Below are positions 12,845 to 23,892 of a DNA stretch of 64,000 bases, piece after piece. Position 1 is the stretch's first letter. The number at the start of each line of letters is the position of its first letter. The notes beneath the pieces were generated by a model. It saw only the letters and a program-made list of their open reading frames with translations. It was not told the origin of the DNA and ran no database searches. Origin of the DNA: Lycocorax pyrrhopterus obiensis (Eukaryota > Chordata > Aves > Passeriformes > Paradisaeidae); the NCBI GenBank assembly GCA_014706295.1, contig JACSVZ010000016.1, forward strand, positions 5,747,168-5,811,167, written 5' to 3'. Both the position numbers and the translations under genes were made by a program.

Positions 12845-13171
12845 ATTGCCGGTTTGTGTGAGGCGAGGAGCGGGAGCGCACTCTGGGTGGAAAAACTGGC
12901 GGTGAAGAATTGAGCTGCTGGGAGCGGGACAACAGAGGGCACCAGAGACTCTGAATCTGCCAGAAGAGCGGGGGATAAATGAAGCACTCGAGGAGAGCAC
13001 GGGTTCATTGCTGGGTTTCAGCACCGCCGGGCTGTGGCAGCCGGCCCCGGGACAGCCGTGCCCTGCACTGACACCTGTGGCCGCCACGGATCGCCTTCCC
13101 TGCCGAGACACTGCGGGGACCCTGCAGCCTTTCTGAGGACTCAACCCACCTGTCGGCCTCACAAGCAGCAG
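12845..13171 (+). promoter_or_regulatory. CpG-rich candidate promoter and first exon of copy 2
   Basis: CpG density rises clearly over its surroundings. A TATA-like GATAAA lies at 12974-12979, and the stretch ends at a strong splice donor, 'agcag|gtaaagg', with GT at 13172-13173. The next good acceptor downstream is at 14807-14808, just before the copy 2 start codon, giving an intron of about 1.64 kb. If transcription starts upstream of 12979, a 30-codon upstream frame (12979-13071) would lie in the leader. This is inference from sequence signals only; the donor could belong to something else. Confidence 0.38.
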
Positions 13172-13172
13172 G

Positions 13173-14808
13173 TAAAGGCTTTTAATTGTCCCGCACCGGT
13201 GCGTGGCAGTGTGCTCGGCGCGGCCCCTCAGGGTGTGCTGTCTCACGTCCTGCCAAGGCTCCTGCTAGCCAACATAAGGGTCAGTCAGCAGCGGGTGCCC
13301 TGGTTTCCTCCTGCCTTCAGAGCTGTTCTGCCTCACTGTTCTGCAGCTGCATTCCGTTCTGGGGGGTCTTTGCCCCTTGCTGCGGTTTCCCATCTGTGCT
13401 TCTTACCATGCTGTCTCCTCAAGTGTGGGGACACCTGGCCCCAGGCACACGGCCTTGGGAGGTGCCAGCAGCTCTGTGCTTAAATGGGGGACTCAGTGGG
13501 GCTGGGATGTCCAGCCCCGTGGGCTTAGCTGTTCCTCAGGCCAGGGGTATGCAGGCAGAGTGGCTTTTTCACTGCAAGGTGACCACAACAGGTCTGCCAG
13601 GGAACAGCTGCAGGGTAGGCTGAAACCGCAGAGAGGCCAAAACCTATGAGGGTAAATGCCCAAGAGCACCAGGACACCAGCTGTATGTTAGTTCCTCCAT
13701 AAATTCTACCCTAAGAATGACTGTACGCCTGTGGTTCAGTATTGCCATACCAGTTCTGGTGTTAGGGCAGGTGTTGTGCTTTCCTCTGGAATTGCCAGAT
13801 CTGTCTCCTAGTCTTGGACACTAAAAACAGTTCACTTACTTCATGCAATCATGTGTTTTCACTACAAATTACATATAGATGTTTAGAAGCTGCTGACTTT
13901 TAAGGCAATGTATTTGTAAGAAATTGTAGGAATCTGGGCATTTTCCATGCCTGGTTCATTGTAAACACTTCCTTTTTGAGCTGCAGACAAAGTCTGATTC
14001 ATCCTCCTTGCTGGTGGCGAATGCCCTTAAGTATTTAACGGAAGAGCAGGAGATAGTCTAAGTTCTCAGATTCATGTTTTCTGCCCTAGCAAAATTTTGG
14101 CTTCCTACCTTTGAAGGCTGAGATGAGACATGTGCACATGGCCTGTTATCTGCTAGGGCCGGTGGTACCCTTGCTGAGCTGTTCCTCCCCAGCAGAGGAG
14201 TGGATTTGTGCTCAGGGGAAGCCTGCCCACAGCAGGCATCCACCCACCAGCTTGCAGCAGCATTCCCACTGGGAAGCTGGGAATGGCCCCTGGGAGTAAA
14301 GTCACCTGAGCTACCCTACAGCTGGAAGGGCTCAAGCCCTGAGGATGTTCTCAGGCCTGGCAAGACCCAGAGCAAACCCATGGGGTGGCTTCAGCAGCAA
14401 AGCAAGGGCCATGGAGGGCAAATGGGGAACACTGCCCAGCTCTGGTGTGGGCTGCCCTAAAGCCAGTGGCTCTGACAACCAGAGCAGAGGCGAAGGTAAG
14501 GGACAACAAAAATTACCATTCTGCCTTGCTGTGACCCAAACTGTTCATACCAAGACTGGAGGGAGGGTGAAGCAGGCTTAACCCTACAACAGTGGCAAGA
14601 GAGGGCTGTCTCTGTGGTTTTGTGAGTGACAGTGTAACTTTGATGGCTGAGGGACTGATGGTGCTGATGAGCCTCTGGACCCCTCCAGAGGCTTCCCACA
14701 TAAGCAGTGCAGGGACACGAGGAGCAGTAGGGCCGTGAGGGAGGGCCCTGCCTCAGGACCCAGCCCTGTCACCGAGCTCAGGCTCATGCCTGCACTCTTT
14801 CCTTGCAG
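13173..14808. other. Candidate intron upstream of copy 2
   Basis: No coding or RNA gene is seen. The stretch ends in the pyrimidine-rich 'cactctttccttgcag' acceptor at 14807-14808. Confidence 0.4.
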
Positions 14809-14820
14809 GGACGGCCCAAC

Positions 14821-15753
14821 ATGAGCAACTGCACTGAAGTGCAGCGGGGCATTGTGCTACTTCAGCTGGTTGTCTACATCCCAGTGCTCGCTTTGGGGAT
14901 CCCACTGAACGCAATTGCCTTCTGGGTCTTCTGCTGCAAACTCAAGAGGTGGACTGAGACCAAGGTGTACATGATCAACCTCATCATCGCAGACAGTTTC
15001 CTGCTCTTCACCCTGCCTTTCCTGCTGTATTTTACCAAGTACAAACATCGTGTAGACCGGCTGTGTTTTGCCATACGAATCATCTATTTTACAAACATGC
15101 CTATGAGCATCCTTATCATCACCCTGATTGCGATTGATCGATACATTGCAGTCAAGTTCCCTCTAAAAGCAAAGATTCTTCGATCCCCACTGAAATCAGC
15201 TTCTATCTGTGGCTTTCTTTGGATTACACTGATAATTTATTCCAATTTGTATCCACAACTTCCCAATGACTGGGAAGGTTGCTGCTTTCGGAAACAGTCT
15301 ATTCAACCTAGGTATTCCTCATTCTTCAGTATCTTTGGGTATTTTATTCCCTTAGGGATTGTGATTTTTTGCTCAGTACAGGTCATCAGATGTCTAAAAA
15401 AGAAGATGGCCACGAACCCTCATGAAACAAAATTACTCCAGAAGGCCGTGCACATTGTTTCTGTGAATTTGTGTGTGTTCGCTGTCTGTTTCTCACCTTT
15501 CCACATCGCACTGCTCTTGAGGCTTGCAGTGCAAATTGCTGGAGCTTCTTCTCTGCTCCAGGGAGTTACAACCTATATTAAGATCTCTGCATGCTTAGCA
15601 AATTGTAACTGCTGTTTGGATACATTTTGCTATTATTTTGCAGCCAAGGAATTTCCAGAGTTTTCTTCTATGTTCCCCAAGTGTATATTTATGAGGTCCA
15701 AGATGAACCAAAGCGAAGAGTCCCAGCCACCCACGGACCAAGTGATGGCATAA
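14821..15753 (+). CDS. GPR35-like: GPR35-like G-protein-coupled receptor, copy 2
   Basis: This is a 310-residue class A receptor. Membrane segments fall near residues 11-37, 48-72, 82-106, 124-145, 163-187, 209-235 and 249-273. It shows WTETKVYM before TM2, DRY at 106-108, Cys82 paired with Cys154 or Cys155 in loop 2, CFSP in TM6, and NCCLDTFCYY in TM7. A sequon is at Asn3. The stretch LLLRLAV in TM6 is close to human GPR35 TVRLAV and keeps its arginine (Arg234), but the TM3 arginine of human GPR35 is Met93 here. The start ATG (A at -3) lies 12 bases after the splice acceptor at 14807-14808. A longer frame reading back from a TTG across that acceptor is not the start. The tail is rich in Ser, Glu and Pro. 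The broken copy follows about 560 bases after the stop codon. Confidence 0.9.
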   Translation: MSNCTEVQRGIVLLQLVVYIPVLALGIPLNAIAFWVFCCKLKRWTETKVYMINLIIADSFLLFTLPFLLYFTKYKHRVDRLCFAIRIIYFTNMPMSILIITLIAIDRYIAVKFPLKAKILRSPLKSASICGFLWITLIIYSNLYPQLPNDWEGCCFRKQSIQPRYSSFFSIFGYFIPLGIVIFCSVQVIRCLKKKMATNPHETKLLQKAVHIVSVNLCVFAVCFSPFHIALLLRLAVQIAGASSLLQGVTTYIKISACLANCNCCLDTFCYYFAAKEFPEFSSMFPKCIFMRSKMNQSEESQPPTDQVMA

Positions 15754-16312
15754 ACAAGGTGTAGTGCACGGCAGGTGTTAAGTGCCACCAAGTTTTCAGG
15801 CACAGGGAATAGGAACCACCTACAGTATTTGCAATCATTGTAGGAATAGGCATATGTGCAGACCCTCCAAAGGATCTGATGTTAACTTGAATTTTGTCCT
15901 GCTGTCCTCAGTGACTTGACTCCAGCTCTGACTTCTGTCTTGTATCGTTGCATCGCAGCTCCAGGCGCCTCCTGGTGACAGCTTGTCTTGCTTGGCTTCA
16001 TGGTCCTTCACTTTGAATGTCTTCTGACTTGCAAACCTCTAAAAACTTTCCTCCTGGGACTGCAAACTCATATTCTGCTCATTTAAACTTAGAGGCAATT
16101 AACTTCCTTAGTGACAACTGACATACAGTTCCCCTACAAGTCTGTCACCATGTAGTGACACTCGTTCAGACCACAGTCTGAAACCACTGACTAGACCTTG
16201 GTCAAATAAACACGCAAAGGACTATTGCCAGCACGGAAAGTATCCCAAATCCAAGCACTAGATCCACCTGCTTTATGTCAATTCTTCGGCAGACAACACG
16301 GTGGAAGCTGCA
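15754..16312 (+). other. 3' flank of copy 2 with polyadenylation signal
   Basis: An AATAAA at 16205-16210, about 450 bases after the stop codon, is a plausible polyadenylation signal for copy 2. It lies about 100 bases before the receptor pseudogene, so the two units are tightly packed. At 16292 a 'cttcggcag' looks like the remains of a splice acceptor for the pseudogene. Confidence 0.45.
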
Positions 16313-16665
16313 GTGAGCAACTGTGCCGTAAAAACAGATGAAACTATACAGGTCATTCAGCTGATAATTCATGTCCCAATTTTCTTCACTGGTATATTTT
16401 TTAATGCTCTGGCATTACTGGTATTTCACTGCAAGCAGAGCAAGTAGCCTGTGTGCGTATGTGACCAATTTAATCATTGCATGCTGTTTAGCCCCCGTTC
16501 TGCCTTCTAAATTCTCTTTTCAAAGAGAGGAAAAGATATGGGAGACAAATAGTTCCTGATCTTAACAACCACCTATTGCTTAAGGAGATGTGTGAGTCTT
16601 GTCACCCTTTTAGCCACCAACAAATACGCTGCAATTAACTGCCCTCAGAGAGCAAGAGGCTTCTT
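16313..16665 (+). pseudogene. GPR35-like receptor pseudogene (start lost, stop, frameshift, truncated)
   Basis: Two pieces of a GPR35-like receptor can be read. From 16313 the frame gives an N-terminus starting SNCAVKTDET, followed by a TM1 piece that ends FNALALLVFHCK. A TAG stop at 16445-16447 and a small deletion then shift the frame, after which TM2 continues as YVTNLIIACC. At about 16592-16665 a third piece reads SLVTLLATNKYAAINCPQ, equivalent to the end of TM3 and loop 2, with the DRY motif decayed to NKY. The codon aligned with the ATG of copy 2 (ATG AGC AAC) is GTG AGC AAC here. TM4 to TM7 are not recognisable downstream. It is a tandem duplicate that has died, and nothing suggests a retrocopy. 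Confidence 0.85.
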
Positions 16666-19600
16666 GACAGACATCACTTACTATCCAGGCAAGTGGTGTT
16701 CAGCAAGGAAAAGGACTTCTACTTCAGAAACAGCGCAGAGGGCCTTCAAAAACATTTTTTGATCTGGGATTCCCTTCTGGGACCTTGCATCTCGTTGCTT
16801 ATAATGAATGCCTGTTTCAAAAAGATTACTATGAATTTTTTTATTGTTTTGAAAAAAGAGATGAAGATTCATATCAAGCTGTTAACCTACTGTTAATCTA
16901 GAAAGCCAGCAACTTGCTTTTTTTTGCAGATCCAGTCATGCTCATGTTTTCTCTCAGTTAACATGGAGAACTTGTTCAATTTCCAGTGGGCTCCAAATAG
17001 GTCATCCACTCTGAAACACAGAACAGAAATGCTTTTATACATGTGGCCTCACACAGAGGTCTCATGGTATAGTATAAGTGTTCCTTTTTCTCATTGTAAA
17101 GGGGAAATTAGTTGATTTCACAATCCCTGTCATCGTTAAGTAACATTTTCTGCTGTTTCCACGAAATGCTATGAAAACAAAAAAATTCCATACTTTTGCA
17201 AGTGAAAATAAAGGTGTGTCACAGTAATATATCTATAAATAAATATTCATTTATTACCATTATACATCAAAGTTCTCTACTTTTAATGCTAAACCTATAC
17301 TGGAGATTGGGAGAAAAGACTTTGCTACCAAGATATAAGATCTGCCTTACAGCAGGGTACTTAACAGTCAAACCCAAAGATGAGCAAGGAACTTCCTGAT
17401 TATCTGAAGATGTATGTTCTACCTTGGACAAAAATTATTATCTGGTTTATATGTCAAGTTTAGGATGGGTTTCTGGCATCCTCCTTCAGTCTCAACAAAG
17501 CCTCAGCTCCCTGAGTGCTCCCAGTAAATGGAAGAGATGAGTTACCAGACCCTGGGCCACAACAAACTAATGGCCACCATCCAGCACTGCAATAACAATC
17601 CAGGAGGATGGCGACATGTTTATCCCCAAATCTTCTCCATTTCCTAGCACAAGAGTCTGGGAAATTATAGTGGGGACCAGCCACAGCTGCCACAGTCCAT
17701 CAGCTGCCCCAAACAGCAAGGCTGAATCACTGCATTTTACCAACATTTCTGCAAGATACAGCTTTCCTGTCCCTTAAAAGAAAAAAAATGCTAATAATGG
17801 TTTCCACTTCAGGCTTGAGAGAAAAAAAAAAAGAAAAACCACAAGGAAAACCCTACAAATTAATTCAGAATCTTGCTTTTATGTGAGTGAGTGAGTAGCC
17901 ATTGGATATAGCACTGTTGGCCCTCCCATGCATGGAAGGCAGGGGCTGGCATAAGACAGTATTTTGCTGTTTGGTGGCATTTGGCCAGGCCTGAAACCCG
18001 AGTTCTTACCAGAGGTATGAGCTCCAGGGAGCTGAAGGACACATACTGGGGAGCTGTGGGCTGGGTGCTGCTTTCAGGTGTTGGAGGTATCTCTGATTTT
18101 GCTTCCTTGGTGCAGCACAGCTGTTCCAGTGGTGAGCGCTGCCCGGCAGCCTCCAGGGAACTCCACAAGCAGTGCCAGGCAGCTGGGAAGCACGGGCTTT
18201 TCCATGCCCTGCCCAGTGTGTGTGCACAGATACACAGCTGGTCCCTGGTGCTGCAGGAGTGCGGGGAGGGCTGCAGCACAGAGAGCCCTGACAGCGTTTT
18301 CTGCCGCGGGCAGTTCTGTGCAGCGCTGAGGAAGGGGAAAGGGGAAACGGCCCCAGCAGCCAGGGCTGGTCACTGTGTGGGATTGGTGTGCTTAGCCTCA
18401 CACTGCCATTTCACAGGCTGTCCATGCTAAAAATAACACTGAAGTTTTGCTGTCAGCCCTGCAGTTCTCTTTTGGTCAAGATCTGCTGTTGCACCATCCC
18501 ACCTTGCCGTGAGAAAGCCAGGGAACAAACCGCACTGCAGAGCCCGGGTGCTGCAGGGTGGCCCAGAGTCCTGTGTCCCTCTCCCAGGTATGGAGGTGGT
18601 ACTGGTACCCCTCCCATCTTGCCAGAGGCTGTGCCCCACTGTGATATACCAGCAGCTGCAGCCAGCAGCACACAGTCTCTGGGATGCAGGGGAGATGGAG
18701 ATTTTCCCTGGCAGGGAAAGGAGGCAGGAGCCCATCAGTCTCTCTGTCAGCAGGCTGTACCAGTGGTTCTTTACCTTACAGGAATATTTTGCGCCACTGG
18801 CTACTTTCATTAAGAAAATCACTTTTCCGGGCACAATGTGGTGGATTCTGGTGTCAGTGCAAGGTCCTTTGGAGTTTGTTGCAGGCAGCACTGCAGCCTG
18901 TACCGGCACCAGTGCTCTGCAGCGCTGTTGGGCCCTGGAACAGCCTGCCCGAGAGCTGCCAGCAGGGAAGTGAGAACGCAGCACAAGTGTCACCTCCACT
19001 GCGCCACACGGTGACAGCACTCGCAGGACTGAGGCAGGCTGAGAACTGCAGAGACAGGGGAAATACCGAGTGAGCATCATTGGTCCATGGCAGGGGTGAT
19101 GAAACCTGTGACTGCGTGGAAGGAGGGGACCGTGAGCAGCTGCAGACAAGGGTGGCTGATGGGGAGACGAGGTGGAGAGAAGAGAAGGACGGGGATCCTG
19201 ATGTAGCGGAGGCCAGGAATCAGGCAAAGACCCAAAAGCCTCAGCAGGAGACATGCAAGTTCTCCACAGACAGCACTTCATCCTAGCTTTGCCTGCTGGT
19301 AGCCGGTGTTGAATTCGCTTTGACACATCCCGGTGAACCTGCTGCTCACAGCTGCTTTGTGCCTGCTGACCTGGCTTGTCCCTCTCTTGAGACCTCACTG
19401 GGCTGAGGAGACCCTCATCTGGCAACCACAGCACCAAGCTCTGGATGGGAACCATCACACTGGAGAGGTGCTATGAGCTGAGCCCCTCCAGGCTTGATTT
19501 TGACTGTTCATGGTTTATACCACTAGTGATTGCCTGGGCATAGACAAGAGGAATGTGTGAACACCACTTGAGGATGATGCAAAGCTTTCTGTACGGTGAT

Positions 19601-22159
19601 GAAACTATCACAACTCAGAAGCTGGATGACTTTGAAATCTAAAGTACCAACAAGGACCATGACATAAGAATGTTGTTGGTTGGGAATCAATGAGCTGGGC
19701 ACACTAATATGTCAGTAACTACTTGTAAACATTCACCAAGAAGCAGCCCCAAAGAAAGGGGGTTTGTAAGGTAAGCTCTACACTGGCTGTACACTGGCAT
19801 GGAATTATTCTCAAGGGCTGGCTTGTGATGTGCAGAGAGACAATACAGAAATACTCCGGAAGCTTCTCTAAGATGACTTGAAAAGTAGAAAGGGGAAATA
19901 CGTTTGCCTGAGACAGCAATTCAAGGTACTAATATCAGAACCTTTTACCTCATTGATCAACTTGTCTGAGCTTTTCTGGTAAATAGGCTGCCATGGGGAG
20001 CCCGAGAGCAGCCCCTGGGCAGCAGGTGCCTGCAGACACAGGCAGTCACAAAGCCAGCAGGTCACAGGGTCACGGTGCCACGTTTTCTCAGAATTGCTGG
20101 CTGAGAAGAACTACGGAAGAGAAGAAAACTACTATGATTCAGAGTGAAACACTTCATAATAATCACAAAACTGACTGCAAACCACTGCCCTCACCTTTCC
20201 AACAGCTGCAGGACTGGGGGCCTGTTTGGGCTGTTCTATCCCAGGGCTCAGCCAGTGTGACAACAGAAGCCACTCCTGTTCCAATCCCAACAGGGGTGGC
20301 ACTCTGGAAGGCAGAGAGAAGACCTCAGGACTTTCCAGGGCAATGGGTCCCCTCCAAGCATAGTCTGTTGGGCAAGGAGGGTCAACAGGCATTGCCCACT
20401 CAGATATCAGGCAATGGAAAGTAGAGCAAAGGAAAAACCCAAAGCCATTCCACCACCAGAGGAACTCCTGCAGGGATACACAGCAGACAAGCCTTTCACC
20501 TCACTGCAGGGCTATTGCAGGCTCCTCAGTCAACAGGAGGTGGTACAAGCCACACCAGTGGTGATAGAGGAAGCTCAACCCTGGGGAAATGTTCAGGAGG
20601 GGTACGGGTGCTTCCTCAGCCAGCGTTGCTGCTCTCACAGCCACCAGAAACTGGTTATCAAAGGACACCTTGCTGGTCATGTGCAAGGAGCACTGCTCAT
20701 CGTGCCTGCACAGCGCTCCACGGCTGGGCTGGAGGAACTCACTCTCTCCAAGGACAGCAAGAGAACAGGTAATTTCTCCTGGCTATTTACTGACAAGGTT
20801 ATTTGAATTCTGCAAGGCGTCGCCTTTCCACGGCCATGGTGGGACACCAGAATAGTGATGGAGAAAGAGAGGGCTGGAGCCAAAGTATTTTCAAAGTATC
20901 ATTTTGATACTGGCCACATCTGACATGTTTTTGGATGCTTAAGGGCTGTCTCAGCCTTTGCTAGATCTTTGCTCGATCTCCCTGTTATGATCTTCTCATA
21001 TCTTACGGGCTCGTAACGCATTTCTCATGTCCAGAGGACAGAGCTGCTGCTGCAGGTATCTGCTGTACCACATTCCCTCACCTCTTCAGAGGTCTCCTGG
21101 CATGGTTCTTCTGCTGCATGATTTTCAAAGCTAACCATGAGCCACAGATGCACATAAATGCTGCAGCACTGCCTTATGGTTTGCTCGCTGGGGATGCTTT
21201 TGAGACCCATGAACCTTCACCCATGGAGCCATTCTCCCCTTGCAGGGGAAACCCAAAGACATGTCAGACATCCTGGCTCTTTTGTGTCCATGATCAGTTG
21301 CACCTGGAAAGTGCTTCTGCATTAACTCCTCCAAAGCTGGAGGGCAAACAGCAATATTGCCTTTAGATCCAAAGTGAGGAAACCACCCACTAGACCAAAC
21401 ACAGCTCATCTCTTTCACTTCGCTGCTGATGACATTTCTGTCACGGCATCGGTGAGTTTCTTTTGTCTTGGAATTGTGGCCATTTGCTGTAATACTTCTG
21501 AAATAAAGACCAGCTTTGACAGTCCTTGAAAGGCAGTGAGGGTTCTCCGATTCTCACTGCAGACCTCTGAGTACAGGATTCGATGGCAGCTGAAACTAGT
21601 GAGAGATATACTAATAAGAGATATACTAATAATTGCTCGTATCACTAATGAGAAGTGATGCAGAGACATCTCAGGACTGAAGGAGAGGACAGCTGTCCTT
21701 CTGCCGCACATCTCCTGGAGCATTTTAAGCTGTGAGGACTCCGGCTGGCTTCCACTGAGCCCTGCTATAAGGAAAGGGATGAGAGCTGCGTGTAGGCATC
21801 CCCTTTCCATTATCAAATGTTTGCAATGGCTCACATAACTCCTTGCTGCAGGATATCTGCTGCTGCCTGATCCAAGTCTGAGCCAAAATAGGGGCCCAAG
21901 CCCTTTTCCCTGCCATCCTCCAGGAGCAGTCTTCCCCGCACAGGACCCAGGGAGAATCTAAGTTTTTCTCTCCTTCATAACTGACCAGGCTTGTGTCCCT
22001 GTCCCTCTTCTTCCCCCTAGGTAGCCTACATCCAGCCATGCACAGCCATCTCAATTGTCAGGTTTTCATCGCTGGTAAAGCTCTGAACTCTCTCAATTCG
22101 TATTAATCACTGATTCAGTCCAGAACCTCCCTTGTAAAAGGCTTCATTTGCTTTTGCAG
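16666..22159. other. Non-coding stretch between the pseudogene and copy 3
   Basis: No supportable gene. The longest frame is 343 residues on the - strand (18427 to an ATG at 19455). It has no recognisable domain, is rich in Ser, Pro, Cys and Arg, and is treated as probable chance. A 15-bp direct repeat ('agagatatactaata', twice) lies near 21602-21631. A 5' exon of copy 3 may lie here but could not be chosen among several donor-like sites. Confidence 0.5.
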
Positions 22160-22185
22160 GAACTGTACCTTCTGATACCCCCACA

Positions 22186-23121
22186 ATGAACCACAGCAGC
22201 TGCAATATCACAGCCTATGAAATATTTTCACTTGTCCAGTTGTGTGTTTACATCCCAGTTTTGGTTTTGGGCATTGTGCTAAATGTGTTGGCGCTGTGGG
22301 TGTTCTGTTGCAAACTTGGCAAATGGACAGAAACCAGAGTATACATGGTCAACTTGGCTGTGGCTGACTGCTTGCTGCTCTTCACTTTGCCGTTTAAAAC
22401 TCTGTCCCAGTTCCAGCAGCTGAAGGTAGATGGATGGTGCCTGGTTCTGGAAGGTGGCTATTTCATGAACCGCTTTATGAGCATTGGTATCATCACCTTC
22501 ATAGCTGCTGATAGGTACCTTGCAATTAAGTACCCTTTGAGATCCAAGGCACTGAGGTCACCGCTGAAGGCAGCTTTTGCCTCTGGATTTCTTTGGATAG
22601 TCATCATCTGTGAGACTTCCCTCATTAAAAGCTTAGAGGACCGAAGACAAGATGACCTTTGCTTTGAGAAATCTTCCGTGACGCCCTCAGTGATCACGCT
22701 GTGTACCATTATTACGGGGTTTTTCATTCCGCTGGTCGTCTTAAGTTACTGCTCCATACGAACCATTGCGGAACTCATGAGAAAGAAGAATGAAAACTGT
22801 CACAATGAAAAGCTAACCAGGAAGGCTGTCTACATCATGTCTGCAAACATGGCTGTGTTTGTCATATGCTTTTTGCCTCTTTACCTCGGGCATCTCCTCC
22901 GCTTCATCATGGACTCCATCAGCTCCGACTGCTCGGCAATACAGAGCATTAACAACTTTGTTCACTTCGCCTCCATCCTCGCAAACACCAACTGCTGCCT
23001 GGATGCCATTTGTTACTACTTTGTCAACAAGGAATTTAAGGAAGCATCTTCCAAGCTAGCAAAGTCCGAATCTGAAGCCAGTGAAGAAGCTGAAATTCAG
23101 CTCCCACGTGTAACACATTAA
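22186..23121 (+). CDS. GPR35: GPR35, most conserved copy (copy 3)
   Basis: This 311-residue class A receptor is the closest to mammalian GPR35 in the cluster. Membrane segments fall near residues 14-40, 51-75, 85-109, 127-147, 167-192, 216-241 and 254-279. It has ALWVFCCKL at the end of TM1, WTETRVYM before TM2, DRY at 109-111, the Cys85-Cys159 pair, CFLPLYLG in TM6, and NCCLDAICYY followed by NKEFKEAS, matching the human ending of TM7 closely. Arg96 lies in NRFMS and corresponds to human Arg100, a residue reported as important for agonist action; Arg239 matches the TM6 arginine. Sequons are at Asn2 and Asn7. The tail carries a Ser/Glu cluster at 293-303 suited to phosphorylation and arrestin binding. 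The ATG (A at -3) lies 26 bases after the acceptor AG at 22158-22159. It probably couples to Gi/G13 as in mammals (family knowledge). Confidence 0.93.
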   Translation: MNHSSCNITAYEIFSLVQLCVYIPVLVLGIVLNVLALWVFCCKLGKWTETRVYMVNLAVADCLLLFTLPFKTLSQFQQLKVDGWCLVLEGGYFMNRFMSIGIITFIAADRYLAIKYPLRSKALRSPLKAAFASGFLWIVIICETSLIKSLEDRRQDDLCFEKSSVTPSVITLCTIITGFFIPLVVLSYCSIRTIAELMRKKNENCHNEKLTRKAVYIMSANMAVFVICFLPLYLGHLLRFIMDSISSDCSAIQSINNFVHFASILANTNCCLDAICYYFVNKEFKEASSKLAKSESEASEEAEIQLPRVTH

Positions 23122-23892
23122 TGCAAAACACATACAGCACACATTTTATATTTGCTGTGTTCATCTGGGACTCACTAGCAGGGTTTCACACTTGCTTTTT
23201 ATTAGAGTGGGATGGAGAGACATTCTACTGATGGGAAACATTCAGATACATGATTCAGCTCTGATTCAGACAACCACAGCAGTCCAGATCTGATCTAATG
23301 ATCTGGATTGCTGCTGACGATTCTCTGCCATATGCAAATTTGTGTAAAATGATAGATTTCCCTGCCAAAAATTCCGTGTCTTTCATTTTCCCAGGAAACC
23401 CAAAAGAAGCACAGGCAGTGGTAAAGGATTGGGTTTTGTCCCTCATCCCCATCTTGAATCAGTGTTTGTGCAGTTGTGACAAGGAAACAGGCTATTCCAA
23501 ATATAAAAAAATTTTAAAAAATCAGAGTGAAACCATGCAGAAAAAAAAAAGGATGGTGTTTCTATAAGTCATGAACATAGTGGTTTTTAGTTGCTAGTAA
23601 TGCACAATCCCATAACAAAGGCATATGCTTTAGAGAACTTTACAGCAATGTATCAGCTACAAAATGGTCATCATTACAATACAAAGTCAGAAGAAATTGC
23701 AATTGCTTGTACTGGGGAAAAACTTTACATCAAAAATATTTGAGTCGAATGGCATTAAAATTAAATAAAAGAGTTGGTGCAGGGCAGTGGGAATAAAGAC
23801 TCTGTATTAGGACTCTATTCAAGTTTATAATGTAAAGCACTGTCTAAAGAAAGTGGCAGCAAAGCTGTTCCAAAGAAATCAACCGAAATAAA
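23122..23892 (+). other. Probable 3' UTR of copy 3
   Basis: AT-rich sequence follows the stop codon, with AATAAA signals at 23764-23769, about 23793 and 23887-23892. The last is followed by GT-rich 'gttgtgtc', which makes it the best polyadenylation site. Confidence 0.5.

Noticed and set aside
14803..14820. Extended start of receptor copy 2 (MQGRPN)
   Set aside because: The extension begins on TTG and crosses a clear splice acceptor. The ATG at 14821 matches the family N-terminus.
16693..17115. Further TM5-TM7 remains of the receptor pseudogene
   Set aside because: Translations in all frames show no CFxP, NCCLD or KEF-type motif, so the pseudogene is ended at about 16665.
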